Part shown: positions 16,395 to 25,761 of the stretch, one piece after another
Numbering within the stretch: the first letter of the stretch is position 1
How the letters are laid out: every line of letters starts with the position of its first letter
From: Lysinibacillus antri
Lineage (GTDB): Bacteria; Bacillota; Bacilli; Bacillales_A; Planococcaceae
Assembly: GCF_003977595.1 (NCBI RefSeq)
Contig: NZ_RYYR01000012.1
Coordinates: forward strand, 1-64,000
Reading direction: 5' to 3'
DNA: 64,000 nt
Notes under the pieces: model-generated
What the model was told of the DNA's origin: nothing
Database searches by the model: none
What the model saw: the letters and a program-made list of their open reading frames with translations, nothing else
Program-made: the position numbers and the translations under genes

Positions 16395-17717
16395 CTATAC
16401 TTTAAAGGTAAAGTCCCTTCCCTTTATCGGAATCTCTACTATTGCTGTTACTTCTTGTTCGGCTGTTGAGTTAAGTGAAATTGTTCCATTATAACTATTT
16501 ACGATTTCCTTTACGATAAATAGGCCTTGACCTCTTATTTTTCCGTCCTCTACAGCTTTTGTTGAAAATCCTTGGTTGAATATTACTTTGTTGTCTACTA
16601 ATGATGAACATGTGTTTACGACCTTAAAGATATATTTCGTTTCGTCTGCATGGCAATTGATTTGTATTTTACGATGTTCTTCTGGCAACTCTAAGGTAGC
16701 ATCAATCGCATTATCTATTAAATTCGATAGTATTTTGATAAGATCAATTGATTTAATTTGATTAAAACCATTTGAAGAAATCGAAAGGTCCATGTCAATC
16801 TGATAATTTTCTGTCGCTAACTTTTTTGTCTGTAATAAAATGGCCAACCCGGGATGATCCACATTTAATTGAAGTTTTTCTATCATTTGAATTTCATTTG
16901 TAAGAGACGTTACATATTCCAACGCTCTATTTGTTTTACCAATTTGTAGAAGTCCATGAAGCACTTGCATATGGTTTGCATAATCATGCTTAAGTGAAGA
17001 AACAGAAGCTATTAGTGTTTTTAATTCTGCTTGATATGTATCCTCAGTATTCCCAACCTCTTTCGATACCTTTTTTTGGTACCATCTTTGCAATAACAAG
17101 AAACAAACAATGATCGTTAGAATAAAGATTATGTTAATCAGAAAGTTCATAACGTTATTTTCCATAACAGTTTCTTCAATAGCGCTAATTGATTCTGCAC
17201 TGATATCAATACCCAAATACCCAATAACCTGTCCAGAACCATTATGGATTGGTACTCCTACCGACAAATAAGAGCCATATTTAGGATCTAAAATCTCTTC
17301 AGTCACATAGGGTGCATTTTGATAATATGCTTGTTCAACATACTTTTTGGGAACTGTACAACTGTCACCTATTTTAAAATTTCCAGATGCACCGACAATC
17401 ATTGTTTTTGAAATGGCAGGATTGTCTATAGCTAATGTATAGACATATAATGCACCAATCTTTTCTCTAATAGCATTTAAATCTCTACGAATCTTCCAGT
17501 AATGTTCATTTTTTTCTTGTTTAAGAAGAAAGTTTTCATAGGCTTCTATGTCAAAATCTTGAACAATTGCTTTCGCCACTTCTAAACTATGATTTGCAAT
17601 TGATTCTTCCACTGTGTCCTGCATCCTCATAGAAGTTATATGAGCGCCCAACATAGTGAAAAATATAAATAGTACTGTCGAAAGTATTAGCAATATACTC
17701 AATCTACTTTTTTTCAT
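16395..17717 (-). CDS. Orphan sensor histidine kinase, CitA/DcuS-like with Spo0B-type dimer domain
   Basis: A 440-residue membrane kinase. TM1 lies at about residues 8-28, followed by an extracytoplasmic Cache/PAS-like sensor (about 40-180) containing GALYVYTLAI and VGVPIHNGSGQVIGYLGID. TM2 is at about 190-210. The SPOB-type dimerisation helix LKHDYANHMQVLHGL holds the phospho-acceptor His (about 244). A GHKL ATPase domain has N-box LSNLIDNAIDAT and G-box GQGLFIVKE. Related kinases sense carboxylates and pair with CitB-type regulators, but no response regulator is adjacent here. A strong dyad lies about 67 bp upstream. The ligand is unknown. Confidence 0.83.
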   Translation of the reverse strand: MKKSRLSILLILSTVLFIFFTMLGAHITSMRMQDTVEESIANHSLEVAKAIVQDFDIEAYENFLLKQEKNEHYWKIRRDLNAIREKIGALYVYTLAIDNPAISKTMIVGASGNFKIGDSCTVPKKYVEQAYYQNAPYVTEEILDPKYGSYLSVGVPIHNGSGQVIGYLGIDISAESISAIEETVMENNVMNFLINIIFILTIIVCFLLLQRWYQKKVSKEVGNTEDTYQAELKTLIASVSSLKHDYANHMQVLHGLLQIGKTNRALEYVTSLTNEIQMIEKLQLNVDHPGLAILLQTKKLATENYQIDMDLSISSNGFNQIKSIDLIKILSNLIDNAIDATLELPEEHRKIQINCHADETKYIFKVVNTCSSLVDNKVIFNQGFSTKAVEDGKIRGQGLFIVKEIVNSYNGTISLNSTAEQEVTAIVEIPIKGRDFTFKV

Positions 17718-17783
17718 AACACCGGTATTTCCCCATTTTATTTAACCTAAAATTAAAACATTATTTATTATACTAGAAAAAGC

Positions 17784-17808
17784 AATTCATATAGCGCTTA
17801 TATGAATT
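17784..17808. promoter_or_regulatory. 25-bp perfect dyad upstream of the sensor kinase
   Basis: AATTCATATA and TATATGAATT flank GCGCT, a perfect 10-bp inverted repeat 67 bp before the kinase start codon. It has the size of a dimer operator. It is distinct from the terminator at 17831-17875. Confidence 0.45.
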
Positions 17809-17830
17809 ATTTTTAGAGGAAAGTTTGGGG

Positions 17831-17875
17831 AAAAATAACTCACCACAGGTTTCCCGTTATGATGAGTTATTTTTT
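17831..17875. terminator. Bidirectional intrinsic terminator
   Basis: AAAAATAACTCA (17831-17842) pairs with TGAGTTATTTTTT (17863-17875), with a T-run on the plus strand and As that become Ts on the minus strand. It closes the minus-strand gene ending at 17886. Confidence 0.7.
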
Positions 17876-17885
17876 CATTCCTATA

Positions 17886-18425
17886 TTAATTCATTAATTG
17901 CTTTAAATTTTTTAATAAAAATTGTTTTCCGACTTCGTTAAATACAACTTTTTGATATTCTCGTCCTCTAAAGCTTTTAGTGACACTTTCTATTCCGTAA
18001 GCTTCTGAATTTTCATTTGTGATTGTTCTGCGGTGACCCTCTTCATCAATTGCTTCACTTAAAATCTGCAATTCTTTTAATTTTTTATTAATCATTGCCC
18101 CATTTAATTTTTTACTAATTGTCGGATCAATGACTTCGTTGATTGCTTTTGCAAATTCCATAATGCCAATTTTCCCTTCAGGCAATACTACGTTATCGAG
18201 CTGTTCATTTGTAATGAAAAATTGTTTAGGTCTTTGGCGAGAAGAAATATTTCCATTTGCAATATGAAACATATAGTTAAATAAGTAGAATATCGGTTGA
18301 ATAACTTGGGGGGTAGTTAAAAAACTGGTGTCATTAAACGGTGTATCATCAATTGGGTTAATTCCATTCGCAATCTTTTTCACTACAGTTTGTGATTCTA
18401 CTAGCTTTTGCCTATCGAGCATCAT
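17886..18425 (-). CDS. Hypothetical protein, 179 residues
   Basis: A soluble, mixed alpha/beta-looking protein without signal peptide or membrane helix. Visible stretches include FLTTPQVIQPIFYLFNYMF in the first third and GRRT/GREYQKVVFNEVGKQFLLKNL at the end. I do not recognise a family. The ATG at 18425 has GAGGTG upstream; the next codon is also ATG. It is monocistronic, with a terminator after it and another hairpin 290 bp before it. The 18426-18714 stretch shows no gene. Confidence 0.65.
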   Translation of the reverse strand: MMLDRQKLVESQTVVKKIANGINPIDDTPFNDTSFLTTPQVIQPIFYLFNYMFHIANGNISSRQRPKQFFITNEQLDNVVLPEGKIGIMEFAKAINEVIDPTISKKLNGAMINKKLKELQILSEAIDEEGHRRTITNENSEAYGIESVTKSFRGREYQKVVFNEVGKQFLLKNLKQLMN

Positions 18426-18714
18426 AAAATTTCACCTCTTGAAATTAATAATGGTCAACTATATGAGTTTTATTGGGGAAATGGTTTACTGAAGTTATAC
18501 AATATTTTATTAAAAATTATTCTGTTGTCAACGTTAGGTAGCTCTATCGTTTTACAGTCATTTTGAATATTTGGTACTAATAATTTTATTCAAACATAGA
18601 TTTTCGTTAAGATTTTTGTATTAAATTTATCAAAAAAAATTTTTTTCCTGTTTTCATTTCAATGATAGAAGTTCAGAACTAGTCATTATTTAAGCTCCTA
18701 TACTACCGTACATT

Positions 18715-18750
18715 AAAAAAGACTAAAGAGTTGCCCCTTTAGCCTTTTTT
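18715..18750. terminator. Bidirectional intrinsic terminator
   Basis: AAAAAAGACTAAAG with CTTTAGCCTTTTTT around GTTGCCC; T-runs on both strands. It stands 35 bp after the stop of the 74-residue gene on the minus strand. Confidence 0.75.
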
Positions 18751-18784
18751 GTTTCAATGTCTCGTATAGCTGCCAAACAATTCG

Positions 18785-19009
18785 TTAATTCCATGCAGTT
18801 CGTTCGCTTATTGGTCTTTCCTGTTCGAACGAATCTCGATCGATAATTGCTTCATGCCGCCGATTGTTATCTACTTGGAATTCAGAAGCAAACTCTTCAT
18901 TGTTGTTTTTGGTTTGCTGATTCTTATTTAGTTGAATCTTACTTGCTGGACCACAAACATTTCCGTTTACACTGGAATGACAATTATTGTTCGCTTCTTT
19001 ATTTGACAT
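18785..19009 (-). CDS. Small Asn/Gln-rich hydrophilic protein, function unknown
   Basis: A 74-residue, highly polar protein rich in Asn, Gln and Glu with two Cys (residues about 10 and 19). It has no membrane segment. The ATG has GAGGAGGATAGC upstream, a strong ribosome-binding site. Its composition recalls small spore or coat-associated proteins of Bacillales, but I do not recognise a family. It lies downstream of the parA pair. Confidence 0.6.
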   Translation of the reverse strand: MSNKEANNNCHSSVNGNVCGPASKIQLNKNQQTKNNNEEFASEFQVDNNRRHEAIIDRDSFEQERPISERTAWN

Positions 19010-19119
19010 TTGCTATCCTCCTCATTGAATTGACCATACTGAAAAATATAAAGAATGCATATAGTCATGCGTTATTTATACTTTTCGAGAATAGTTTGTG
19101 CAACAGGAGGAATAATTAT

Positions 19120-19491
19120 TTATCGAAACACATTTCCCTTTTTTAGTCGATTTTGAGTTACTTCAAAAATATGAGCAATATATTTATCCTTTTTGCGCCA
19201 GCGCATAACATTTTTTGCTGGGTCCATTCCAAATTGAGATACAATGTCTTTTAAGCCGTCGACATCTAAAGCTTTTAATGCGTGCAACAATTCTTCTTCT
19301 CCCTTTTCCTCTAACACAATTTCCGGATTAAAGGGAGCTGGATTTCGTTTCTTAGGACTAGTTGTTTTTGAAGCGGATTTTGATTCACTATCCGAAAATA
19401 TGATAGCAACTTTCTCAGCAAAGTCCTGATTACTTTTTGTTTCTTGTAAAATCACTTGAAATAAATCCATTAGCTTTATTTCAATGCTCAC
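19120..19491 (-). CDS. Small partner encoded with ParA, function unknown
   Basis: A 123-residue protein with a coil-prone N-terminus (DLFQVILQETKSNQDF), a basic linker (SKTTSPKKRNPAPFNPE) and a helical C-terminal domain ending WRKKDKYIAHIFEVTQNRL. Its ATG overlaps the ParA stop by 4 bp, so the two are translationally coupled. It is too short for ParB and lacks a visible ParB nuclease or helix-turn-helix. Plasmid partition cassettes often pair ParA with a small DNA-binding adaptor; this may be one, by position only. The C-terminal block might bind DNA. Confidence 0.7.
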   Translation of the reverse strand: MSIEIKLMDLFQVILQETKSNQDFAEKVAIIFSDSESKSASKTTSPKKRNPAPFNPEIVLEEKGEEELLHALKALDVDGLKDIVSQFGMDPAKNVMRWRKKDKYIAHIFEVTQNRLKKGNVFR

Positions 19492-20342
19492 TTTCTTTCA
19501 AACCTTTCGATAATTTCTTTTGCCAAATTATAAAAAGCTTCAAAATGCAAGCCACTCCCCCATTTTTGCTTGAAAGTAGCATATTTAATTGTATAATCTG
19601 CAGCGCATGCAGTTTGGTTACTTTCTTTAAAAAGACTACTAAATAAAGGAGCATCTACTCCCTTTTTCAGCGATTCCAACGTATTTTTATGAACTTTAGA
19701 ATTTTCTTTATATTTTGTAACAACGATTCCTAAAGTTTCAATTTTAATATCCATATTTTTCGCAAATTCTTTTACTCGATTAATGATTTGGGGGATGCCA
19801 TATGTAGAGAGGATATCTGGAACGGTTGGTATAATGTAGCCATTTGCAATTCTTAATCCATTAAGGGTGATAATACCCAGATTAGGCGGACAATCGATTA
19901 AAATATAATCGTAATTGTGTTGAATTGGACGAATTGCTTTTTTTAAAATTTCAATGGGATTTGTAACGTGAAATGGTCCTGTTGACATTTTTGCTAAGAC
20001 GTCCTGAACATTCATTAAATCAAGGCTAGACGGTAGTAAGTCTAAACTTTTCACGGAAGAAATATTCGATACATTTTTTTGTATTGTTTTTTCTAAAATA
20101 AATTTCGTTTCGTCCGGGTCTAATGCTTCTTCAAAAAGTGTTGCAATTGTATATCCATCATCATTTAAGTCTTTCCAATCATATTCACTCATCAGCATTA
20201 GCGTTGCATTAGTTTGGGGATCTAGGTCAATAAGTAATACTCGCTTTTTAAATTCAGAAGTTAACATTTCGGCTAATCCAACTGTTGTTGTTGTCTTTGC
20301 TACTCCACCCTTTAAATTAATGGTAGGAATTACAATAGCCAA
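19488..20342 (-). CDS. ParA/Soj family ATPase
   Basis: A 284-residue ParA-type ATPase: deviant Walker A KGGVAKTTTT (residues 11-20), switch DLDPQTNATLML (about 39-50), and Walker B-like YILIDCPPNLG (about 145). It has no N-terminal helix-turn-helix, so it is of the small Soj/type-Ib size. It is not next to a chromosomal parB/gid region, and its partner is a 123-residue protein; this suggests a plasmid-type or integrated partition cassette rather than the main Soj. ATG at 20342 preceded by GAAGGGGCGTGAC. The 20343-20621 stretch holds no convincing gene; it contains a near-palindrome ATTTCTCGGGAAAT at 20433. Confidence 0.88.
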   Translation of the reverse strand: MAIVIPTINLKGGVAKTTTTVGLAEMLTSEFKKRVLLIDLDPQTNATLMLMSEYDWKDLNDDGYTIATLFEEALDPDETKFILEKTIQKNVSNISSVKSLDLLPSSLDLMNVQDVLAKMSTGPFHVTNPIEILKKAIRPIQHNYDYILIDCPPNLGIITLNGLRIANGYIIPTVPDILSTYGIPQIINRVKEFAKNMDIKIETLGIVVTKYKENSKVHKNTLESLKKGVDAPLFSSLFKESNQTACAADYTIKYATFKQKWGSGLHFEAFYNLAKEIIERFERK

Positions 20343-20621
20343 TGAATTGTCACGCCCCTTCCACTTTCATTTTTCTTATTTACTATTTTATGAATTATTT
20401 CCTACTTTCATTAACAAAGCGCATTATTAGACATTTCTCGGGAAATAATAAGAGATTTTATTCGGAAATTGTCGGATTAGATCATAATATTTACTCTCGA
20501 ACTGCATTTTCTAATTCCCCAACTGGTTCTTGCGGTGGGGTTGTTGGTGGAGTTTCACTTTCAATTAATGTTTATAAGAGCTGGTGGGATCATTATTGTT
20601 TGGCTTTTACGAAAAAATGTT

Positions 20622-20660
20622 AAAAAAATAGTAAACACCACATAGGTAGCGTTTACTATT
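20622..20660 (-). terminator. Intrinsic terminator of the surface-protein pair
   Basis: Minus-strand stem AATAGTAAAC (complement of 20651-20660) with GTTTACTATT (complement of 20627-20636), followed by a run of T. It lies 26 bp after the stop of the 218-residue gene. Confidence 0.75.
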
Positions 20661-20686
20661 AAAGGTTTATTTAATGAAATTATTCC

Positions 20687-21343
20687 TTACTCCACTTGTA
20701 ATAATTGCATTGACGCCATTGTATAACTGATTCCTTCTGGTAGTTCGGCAACTAATTTTACAACATCTCCTTCTAACAATGAAACTAACTGAGTAGAAGT
20801 TACATGTTGGGAGGAGGAGGGTTCAGTTAAAGATGTGACCACTTGAATATCATTATTAATAACAATGTAAAATTTAGCTGGGCTTGTTACGTCAGGTGTG
20901 CTCTTTACTACAACTGTATAATTTATTTGATAAACCCCACCCTTTGAAACTTTTATCCCCTCAGTGTTTAGTTCCACTTCATCATGAATTGGACTTGCCA
21001 CTGTAAATAGTACATTTCTGCTTTCTCTACTTTCTGTTATCGTATATACAAATGCATAATGAGGTACAAACGGCGTAGGTTGAGGGTTCGGATTAGGTTG
21101 TTGATAATCACAATCGCCTGGAGGTTCCCATGGATCATCTTTTAACCAGCAATCACAATATTTATCCTTGCAATGCTTATGCTTATCTTCCATTTTCTCT
21201 AACTTATCCTTTAGCAACATGAGTTTTTTCTTTAATTGATCTACAAATTTATCATTTAGTTTAGAGGATATCGGAGAAAAAATTTCGACTAATAACTCAA
21301 GCTGCTTTATTTGCTTTTTAATTTCGGATGTTGATTGGAACAT
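20687..21343 (-). CDS. Coiled-coil protein with BclA-C/C1q-like C-terminal domain
   Basis: A 218-residue protein. Residues 1-60 are coiled-coil (EIKKQIKQLELLVEIF, LKKKLMLLKDKLEKMEDK), residues 60-95 are Cys/Pro-rich (CKDKYCDCW, then NPNPQPTPF), and residues 95-218 resemble the jelly-roll C-terminal domain of BclA exosporium proteins: YAFVYT, GGVYQINYTVVV, AKFYIVINN, LLEGDVVKLV. No signal peptide is seen, as usual for exosporium proteins. Its start lies inside the end of the upstream 676-residue gene (26-bp overlap) behind AGGAGGTG. It probably trimerises on the spore or cell surface; this is inferred. Confidence 0.6.
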   Translation of the reverse strand: MFQSTSEIKKQIKQLELLVEIFSPISSKLNDKFVDQLKKKLMLLKDKLEKMEDKHKHCKDKYCDCWLKDDPWEPPGDCDYQQPNPNPQPTPFVPHYAFVYTITESRESRNVLFTVASPIHDEVELNTEGIKVSKGGVYQINYTVVVKSTPDVTSPAKFYIVINNDIQVVTSLTEPSSSQHVTSTQLVSLLEGDVVKLVAELPEGISYTMASMQLLQVE

Positions 21344-23348
21344 TGATTAATACACCTCCTGAGCTCGATTGAAGGGATATGGCTCTAGTTGCATCTGGTC
21401 CTACTTGTGAAGGCTCTACTCGATACTCCCACTGTCCAAGGGCGTCCACTTGAACCTGTGCCAAAATCGTACCATTCAATGAATTGCCAATATAAATTGT
21501 TACTGTAACGCCTGCTCCTGCTACACTTGACGTTCCTGAAATACGCCACTCGGAATCTCCTGTTCTAAACTGTACACGATTGACTGTTAAACTATCTGGA
21601 GTCGTTGAAATAGTTACTGTATCCACCGCATTTCCACCTGGTCCAGCTACCCTTAATTCAAAGGTTAAGGTTGTGAATTGGTTTGGGAAAGTAAATGTTG
21701 CAACAGGTGAATTTGCATTGTTAAGGACAACTTCAGGCCCACTTGTTTGTACCCATTGAACAGTTGATACTTCTCCTGTTGTACTGCCTGTTAACGTTAC
21801 GATGGAACCTTGTTGTACGGTTTGGTTTGGTCCTGCATCTGCAACTGGTTCAGAAGCTGTCTCGAGCACATTAATATTAACAATATCCGAATGCGGTCCA
21901 CCTTCACCTTGTACTGTTAATTGGAAGGACAATTGGGCTGCTTCATTTGGAGCCACAAAAGTAGCAATTGCGGTATTTGCATCTTGTAAAGTAACCGTCT
22001 GCTCTGGAATTTGCGTCCATTGATAGGAAGAGATTGCTCCTCTAGATTGACTGCCATCTAAAGTCACGGTGGAATTAATGAGAACCGTTTGATCCGCTCC
22101 TGCATTAGCAGAAACCCCTATTGGATTATTGACAGAGCCTGTGATTGTAACAGGAATTGTCTGTAATCCACCTGCAGACGATTGAATGGTAATCTCTGCT
22201 GGTACTATCATTGTATTTACCGCTAACCCCTCTATTGGGATGGACAAGTCCCCAAGACCAAAATCTTCAACGGTTAGTATCACTGGAGTAACTTCATCAC
22301 TAGAGGTTGCGGTAATGATTAATGTTTTTGCATCATTATCATAATTTGCCGTTGCGTTAATAAAATCGACAGGTGTGGATTCTTTTAAGCTTGGAGGGTT
22401 GTCACTTGTATTTGTCACTGTAATACTACTTGGAGGAAGTGCCCCAGGATAATTGACGCGAGCAAAATATGTTCCATTTTCACCTTGTAAACGTGTTGTA
22501 TTTATGCCCGCTCCTGATACTTCAAGATTTTGTTGTCCCACATCTGTCATAGCAAAGACATCCAATACACCACCCGTAGCAGCACTTTGTGAATACGTTG
22601 AACGAACAACATCTACACCAGAAATTGTGGAGATCTTTCCTGCTACATTAAAATCCCTTGTTTCAATGCAGTTATCCGGATTAATTCCAGGTGTTGTTGC
22701 TCTATCAGGTGAACCAATACCGATACCCGGTCCTTCGATTCTAAAAATATTTTGAGGCTCGCCAAATCGATCGACTAAAACACTACCTATCACTGGATGA
22801 GGAACATTCGGGTCGCCAATATATCCAACTGGGGCTAGTGGCGCAACGTTTGGATCCCATTGTAAAAATGGAAAAACACGTGATTCTAATGCAAGCTCAA
22901 AATTCCCTCCGTTTAAGCCGCCAATATCTTCCGTAAAGTTAATTTCACCGAAGCCCTCTCCATCTGGCTCAGCGATAAACGTATCTATACCATATGGATG
23001 CGTGACCGTATATTCCACATTTGGTTGTAGCCCTGCCACACGAATGCGAACGCGCCCAAAAACAATTTGATCACCTTCCGCTGGTACCTCATTGACAAAA
23101 GCTGCTTCTAGAGCTAAAACAAGTCGTGCTCGTTCTCCTGTACCAGTTACCATCTCAGCTTCTGCGATGAAGTAAAAAGCTTCACTTGGAAAATTATCTG
23201 GAAATGAAACTGGCTGCCCCGGATTCGGTAATTCATCCATTATTGCAAATGGATCGTTTGAATCAGTATTTAACATCAGCCGTAAGCCGTTTTCATCTTT
23301 GTACCATACTGGAAAGCCATTGAGTGCATGAATTGGTCCAACTGTCAT
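21318..23348 (-). CDS. Large PKD/Ig-like repeat protein, probably spore or surface structural
   Basis: A 676-residue protein with no signal peptide or LPXTG. The first 220 residues form a conserved-looking domain beginning VGPIHALNGFPVWYKDENG with YTVTHPYGIDTF in it. Later come beta-sandwich repeats: two PKD/Ig-like units, each with ANAGADQTV- or ADAGPNQTV-type starts (about residues 416 and 505) and WTQ/WVQT cores. The end is another beta unit with sorting-free C-terminus INVPINIRN. It shares an operon with the BclA-C-like protein, with overlapping frames. Without a secretion signal it is more likely a spore-layer protein made in the mother cell. Exact role unknown. Confidence 0.65.
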   Translation of the reverse strand: MTVGPIHALNGFPVWYKDENGLRLMLNTDSNDPFAIMDELPNPGQPVSFPDNFPSEAFYFIAEAEMVTGTGERARLVLALEAAFVNEVPAEGDQIVFGRVRIRVAGLQPNVEYTVTHPYGIDTFIAEPDGEGFGEINFTEDIGGLNGGNFELALESRVFPFLQWDPNVAPLAPVGYIGDPNVPHPVIGSVLVDRFGEPQNIFRIEGPGIGIGSPDRATTPGINPDNCIETRDFNVAGKISTISGVDVVRSTYSQSAATGGVLDVFAMTDVGQQNLEVSGAGINTTRLQGENGTYFARVNYPGALPPSSITVTNTSDNPPSLKESTPVDFINATANYDNDAKTLIITATSSDEVTPVILTVEDFGLGDLSIPIEGLAVNTMIVPAEITIQSSAGGLQTIPVTITGSVNNPIGVSANAGADQTVLINSTVTLDGSQSRGAISSYQWTQIPEQTVTLQDANTAIATFVAPNEAAQLSFQLTVQGEGGPHSDIVNINVLETASEPVADAGPNQTVQQGSIVTLTGSTTGEVSTVQWVQTSGPEVVLNNANSPVATFTFPNQFTTLTFELRVAGPGGNAVDTVTISTTPDSLTVNRVQFRTGDSEWRISGTSSVAGAGVTVTIYIGNSLNGTILAQVQVDALGQWEYRVEPSQVGPDATRAISLQSSSGGVLINVPINIRN

Positions 23349-23476
23349 ACTATCTTCCCTTCTTAAAATACTGTGATTTAATAGAATGAAATAGTTTCAT
23401 GTTAGTTTATGAATAGTTTTTAGTATGAACTTGGCTTTTGTCTTATCTCAATTGTCCTTTTGATTTAGTGATGAAT

Positions 23477-23510
23477 AAAAAAAAGACAACACTCTTAATT
23501 AAGTGCTGTC
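23477..23510 (-). terminator. Intrinsic terminator of the chemoreceptor gene
   Basis: Minus-strand GACAGCACT pairs with AGTGTTGTC around TTAATTAAG and is followed by eight T; 10 bp after the stop. Confidence 0.8.
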
Positions 23511-23519
23511 CCTTAAATT

Positions 23520-25532
23520 TTAAGGTAATTTAAATATTTCTACTTCTTTTAGTAGGTCCTCTACAATGCTTTCAAGCGCTTCTGCTGTTGCTGAAATTTC
23601 TTCCATTGAACTTAATTGTTCTTCCGTTGCTGTGGCAACATTTTGCAACTCTTCCTTGGATGCATCCGAAATTTTTTCAACAATTGTCATATCTGAAACG
23701 ACTTGCTCACTATTTTGTGCGATTTGATGCGCACTTTCTAGCACACTTTGGAGCTGATCTGTAATTTGTTCAATAAACATTTTGATTTCAATAAAGTTAG
23801 TTTCCGTTTGAGTAAACATATCTAGACCCTTTGACACCTCTATACGGCTAGAATTCATTGACTCTACTGATTTTGAAGATTCATTTTGTATAGCAGAAAT
23901 AATTTCTTGTACTTGATTAGAAGAGTTATTCGTCTGCTCAGCTAGTTTTCGGACTTCTTCAGCAACAACAGCAAACCCTTTTCCATGTTCTCCAGCTCGT
24001 GCTGCTTCAATAGCCGCATTTAATGCTAGTAAGTTGGTTTGTGCTGAAATATCTGTTATAACATTTACAATTTCATTAATTTCATTGGCATAGTTATTTA
24101 CCGTACCAATATTGTGGGAAAGTGTATTGAACGTACCTTCTATTTTTTTCATTTGTTGTTGTGTTGAAATAACGATATCGTGTCCCACTTCTACCTTGGA
24201 TTCTGCTTCTTCTGCATTTTGTGTGACTTGATTTGTATTTTCATAAATCTTTTGAATATCATCTGATACAACTTTTAAAGAATTGAAGCTTGTTTTTAAT
24301 TTTTGTGATTGGTTTTCAAGCCCTTCATGGATCGTATTCATGGATACTGTTATCTTTTCAGCAGCACTACTCGTTTCATCAATCGTCGCACTTAATTCCT
24401 CTGATGAAGATAAAATAACTTCTGATTTATCATGTAATTTCGAAATAATTGTAGAAAGCATTTCCCCCATTTTGTCAAAGGACTTTCCAAGTAACCCAAT
24501 TTCATCTTTTTTATCAATGCCAATTTTTGTTCGCAAGTCACCTTCACTCATCTGCACTGCTGCATTCGTCATTATTCCTAGAGGTTTTGTGATGGAACGG
24601 ATAATGGCTACTAAATAAATCCCTAATAATGCTAATGCTAATATGACCACAAATATCGTAGAATTCAGGATTGGTTTTGTCGCATTCATTACTTCACTTG
24701 TAAACAAAGTGCCACCAATTTTCCATCCTGTAAGTTCGTTTGTATGCACAAACATTTGCTTAGAATTACCTTCAAACATGTATTCAAAAATGGTATTGTC
24801 CGATTGAAGCATTTTGTTAGACCAGTCTTCTGCTGAAACATCCGTTCCCGGTTCTAATGTAGGGTGCGCAATAATGGTTTGATTCTCAGACATTAAAAAT
24901 GGATATCCACTCTGCCCAACTTTACTTGTTTGAATGATGTCGTACAATTGATCCATTCCCAAATTAATCGCAAATACGCCATCCCCTTTGTCTAACTTTT
25001 TGGAGATTGTAACAACCCACTCTCCTGTAGAGGCAGATTGATGAGGTTCTGATATAATAACTTGGCCAGCATTGTTGTTTGCTTGAATATACCAATCTCT
25101 TGTTCTTGGATCGAAATCCTTATTATTCATTAGACCTAAATCTGGATATTGAATCATATCTCCTTTTTCAGTACCAATAAATGTGGATATAAGCCCTTCA
25201 CTTGTATTGAAATAATGCTCTAATGTAATTAAGATCGTTGTCCAATTTTCTTCTTCTAATTCTGCATTGGTAAAGTCTTTTGCAACATATTTCGCATCAT
25301 TTACAATTGGGCCGACGTATTTATCAATAAATTTATCTACTGTTAAAACACTTTGGTTTGCACCAATGTGTATTTGTTTTTCTATTTCCTTTTTTGAAGC
25401 TAAAAATGATGTTGTCGCAATAACTAGAGTAGGTATTAAGAGTGCTAATAAAAATGCAATGCCTAGCTTACCGTTAATCGATATTTTAATATTTTTCTTT
25501 TTTTGCATAAACTCGTCGCAAAACAATTTCAC
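23520..25532 (-). CDS. Methyl-accepting chemotaxis protein (dCache sensor)
   Basis: A 670-residue chemoreceptor. TM1 is at about residues 24-45; the extracytoplasmic double-Cache sensor spans about 46-285 with [11 protein letters not shown] and [13 protein letters not shown]2 is at about 290-310. A HAMP domain ([13 protein letters not shown]) follows, then a long signalling coil whose tip has the near-invariant [24 protein letters not shown] region and [13 protein letters not shown]. This would steer CheA and so motility. dCache domains of this kind often bind amino acids, but the ligand is not known. GTG at 25532 or ATG at 25508 are both possible starts; neither has a strong ribosome-binding site. 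Confidence 0.9.
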   Translation of the reverse strand: MKLFCDEFMQKKKNIKISINGKLGIAFLLALLIPTLVIATTSFLASKKEIEKQIHIGANQSVLTVDKFIDKYVGPIVNDAKYVAKDFTNAELEEENWTTILITLEHYFNTSEGLISTFIGTEKGDMIQYPDLGLMNNKDFDPRTRDWYIQANNNAGQVIISEPHQSASTGEWVVTISKKLDKGDGVFAINLGMDQLYDIIQTSKVGQSGYPFLMSENQTIIAHPTLEPGTDVSAEDWSNKMLQSDNTIFEYMFEGNSKQMFVHTNELTGWKIGGTLFTSEVMNATKPILNSTIFVVILALALLGIYLVAIIRSITKPLGIMTNAAVQMSEGDLRTKIGIDKKDEIGLLGKSFDKMGEMLSTIISKLHDKSEVILSSSEELSATIDETSSAAEKITVSMNTIHEGLENQSQKLKTSFNSLKVVSDDIQKIYENTNQVTQNAEEAESKVEVGHDIVISTQQQMKKIEGTFNTLSHNIGTVNNYANEINEIVNVITDISAQTNLLALNAAIEAARAGEHGKGFAVVAEEVRKLAEQTNNSSNQVQEIISAIQNESSKSVESMNSSRIEVSKGLDMFTQTETNFIEIKMFIEQITDQLQSVLESAHQIAQNSEQVVSDMTIVEKISDASKEELQNVATATEEQLSSMEEISATAEALESIVEDLLKEVEIFKLP

Positions 25533-25710
25533 CTAAAAAAGGGAAACGATCGCAACCTACACCCCCTATCACTTTTTACAAAGATATCCAATCCCCTTGT
25601 TTTCAGTATAAGGGAAAGATAAGGAAAATAAATACATTATTTAGAGAGTATTTGCATAAAAAAGAAAAAAGTTCCTTATTTCGTCAATTATTGGTAACGC
25701 TTTCACAACA

Positions 25711-25757
25711 ATAACAAAGGTCGCCTTTATGCTCTAAATAAACATAAAAACGACCAG
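25711..25757 (-). terminator. Possible terminator after the chromate transporter pair
   Basis: Minus-strand GGTCG...CGACC hairpin followed by TTTGTTATT, a few bases past the stop at 25762. The loop is long, so strength is uncertain. Confidence 0.4.
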
Positions 25758-25761
25758 CAAT

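Noticed and set aside
20342-20623. 93-residue plus-strand frame next to parA
   Set aside because: It has no ribosome-binding site, starts opposite the parA start codon, and shows no domain; likely chance.
13000-24000. Prophage or integrative element
   Set aside because: Despite ParA and Rpn genes, no integrase, phage structural, conjugation or attachment-site signature was found.
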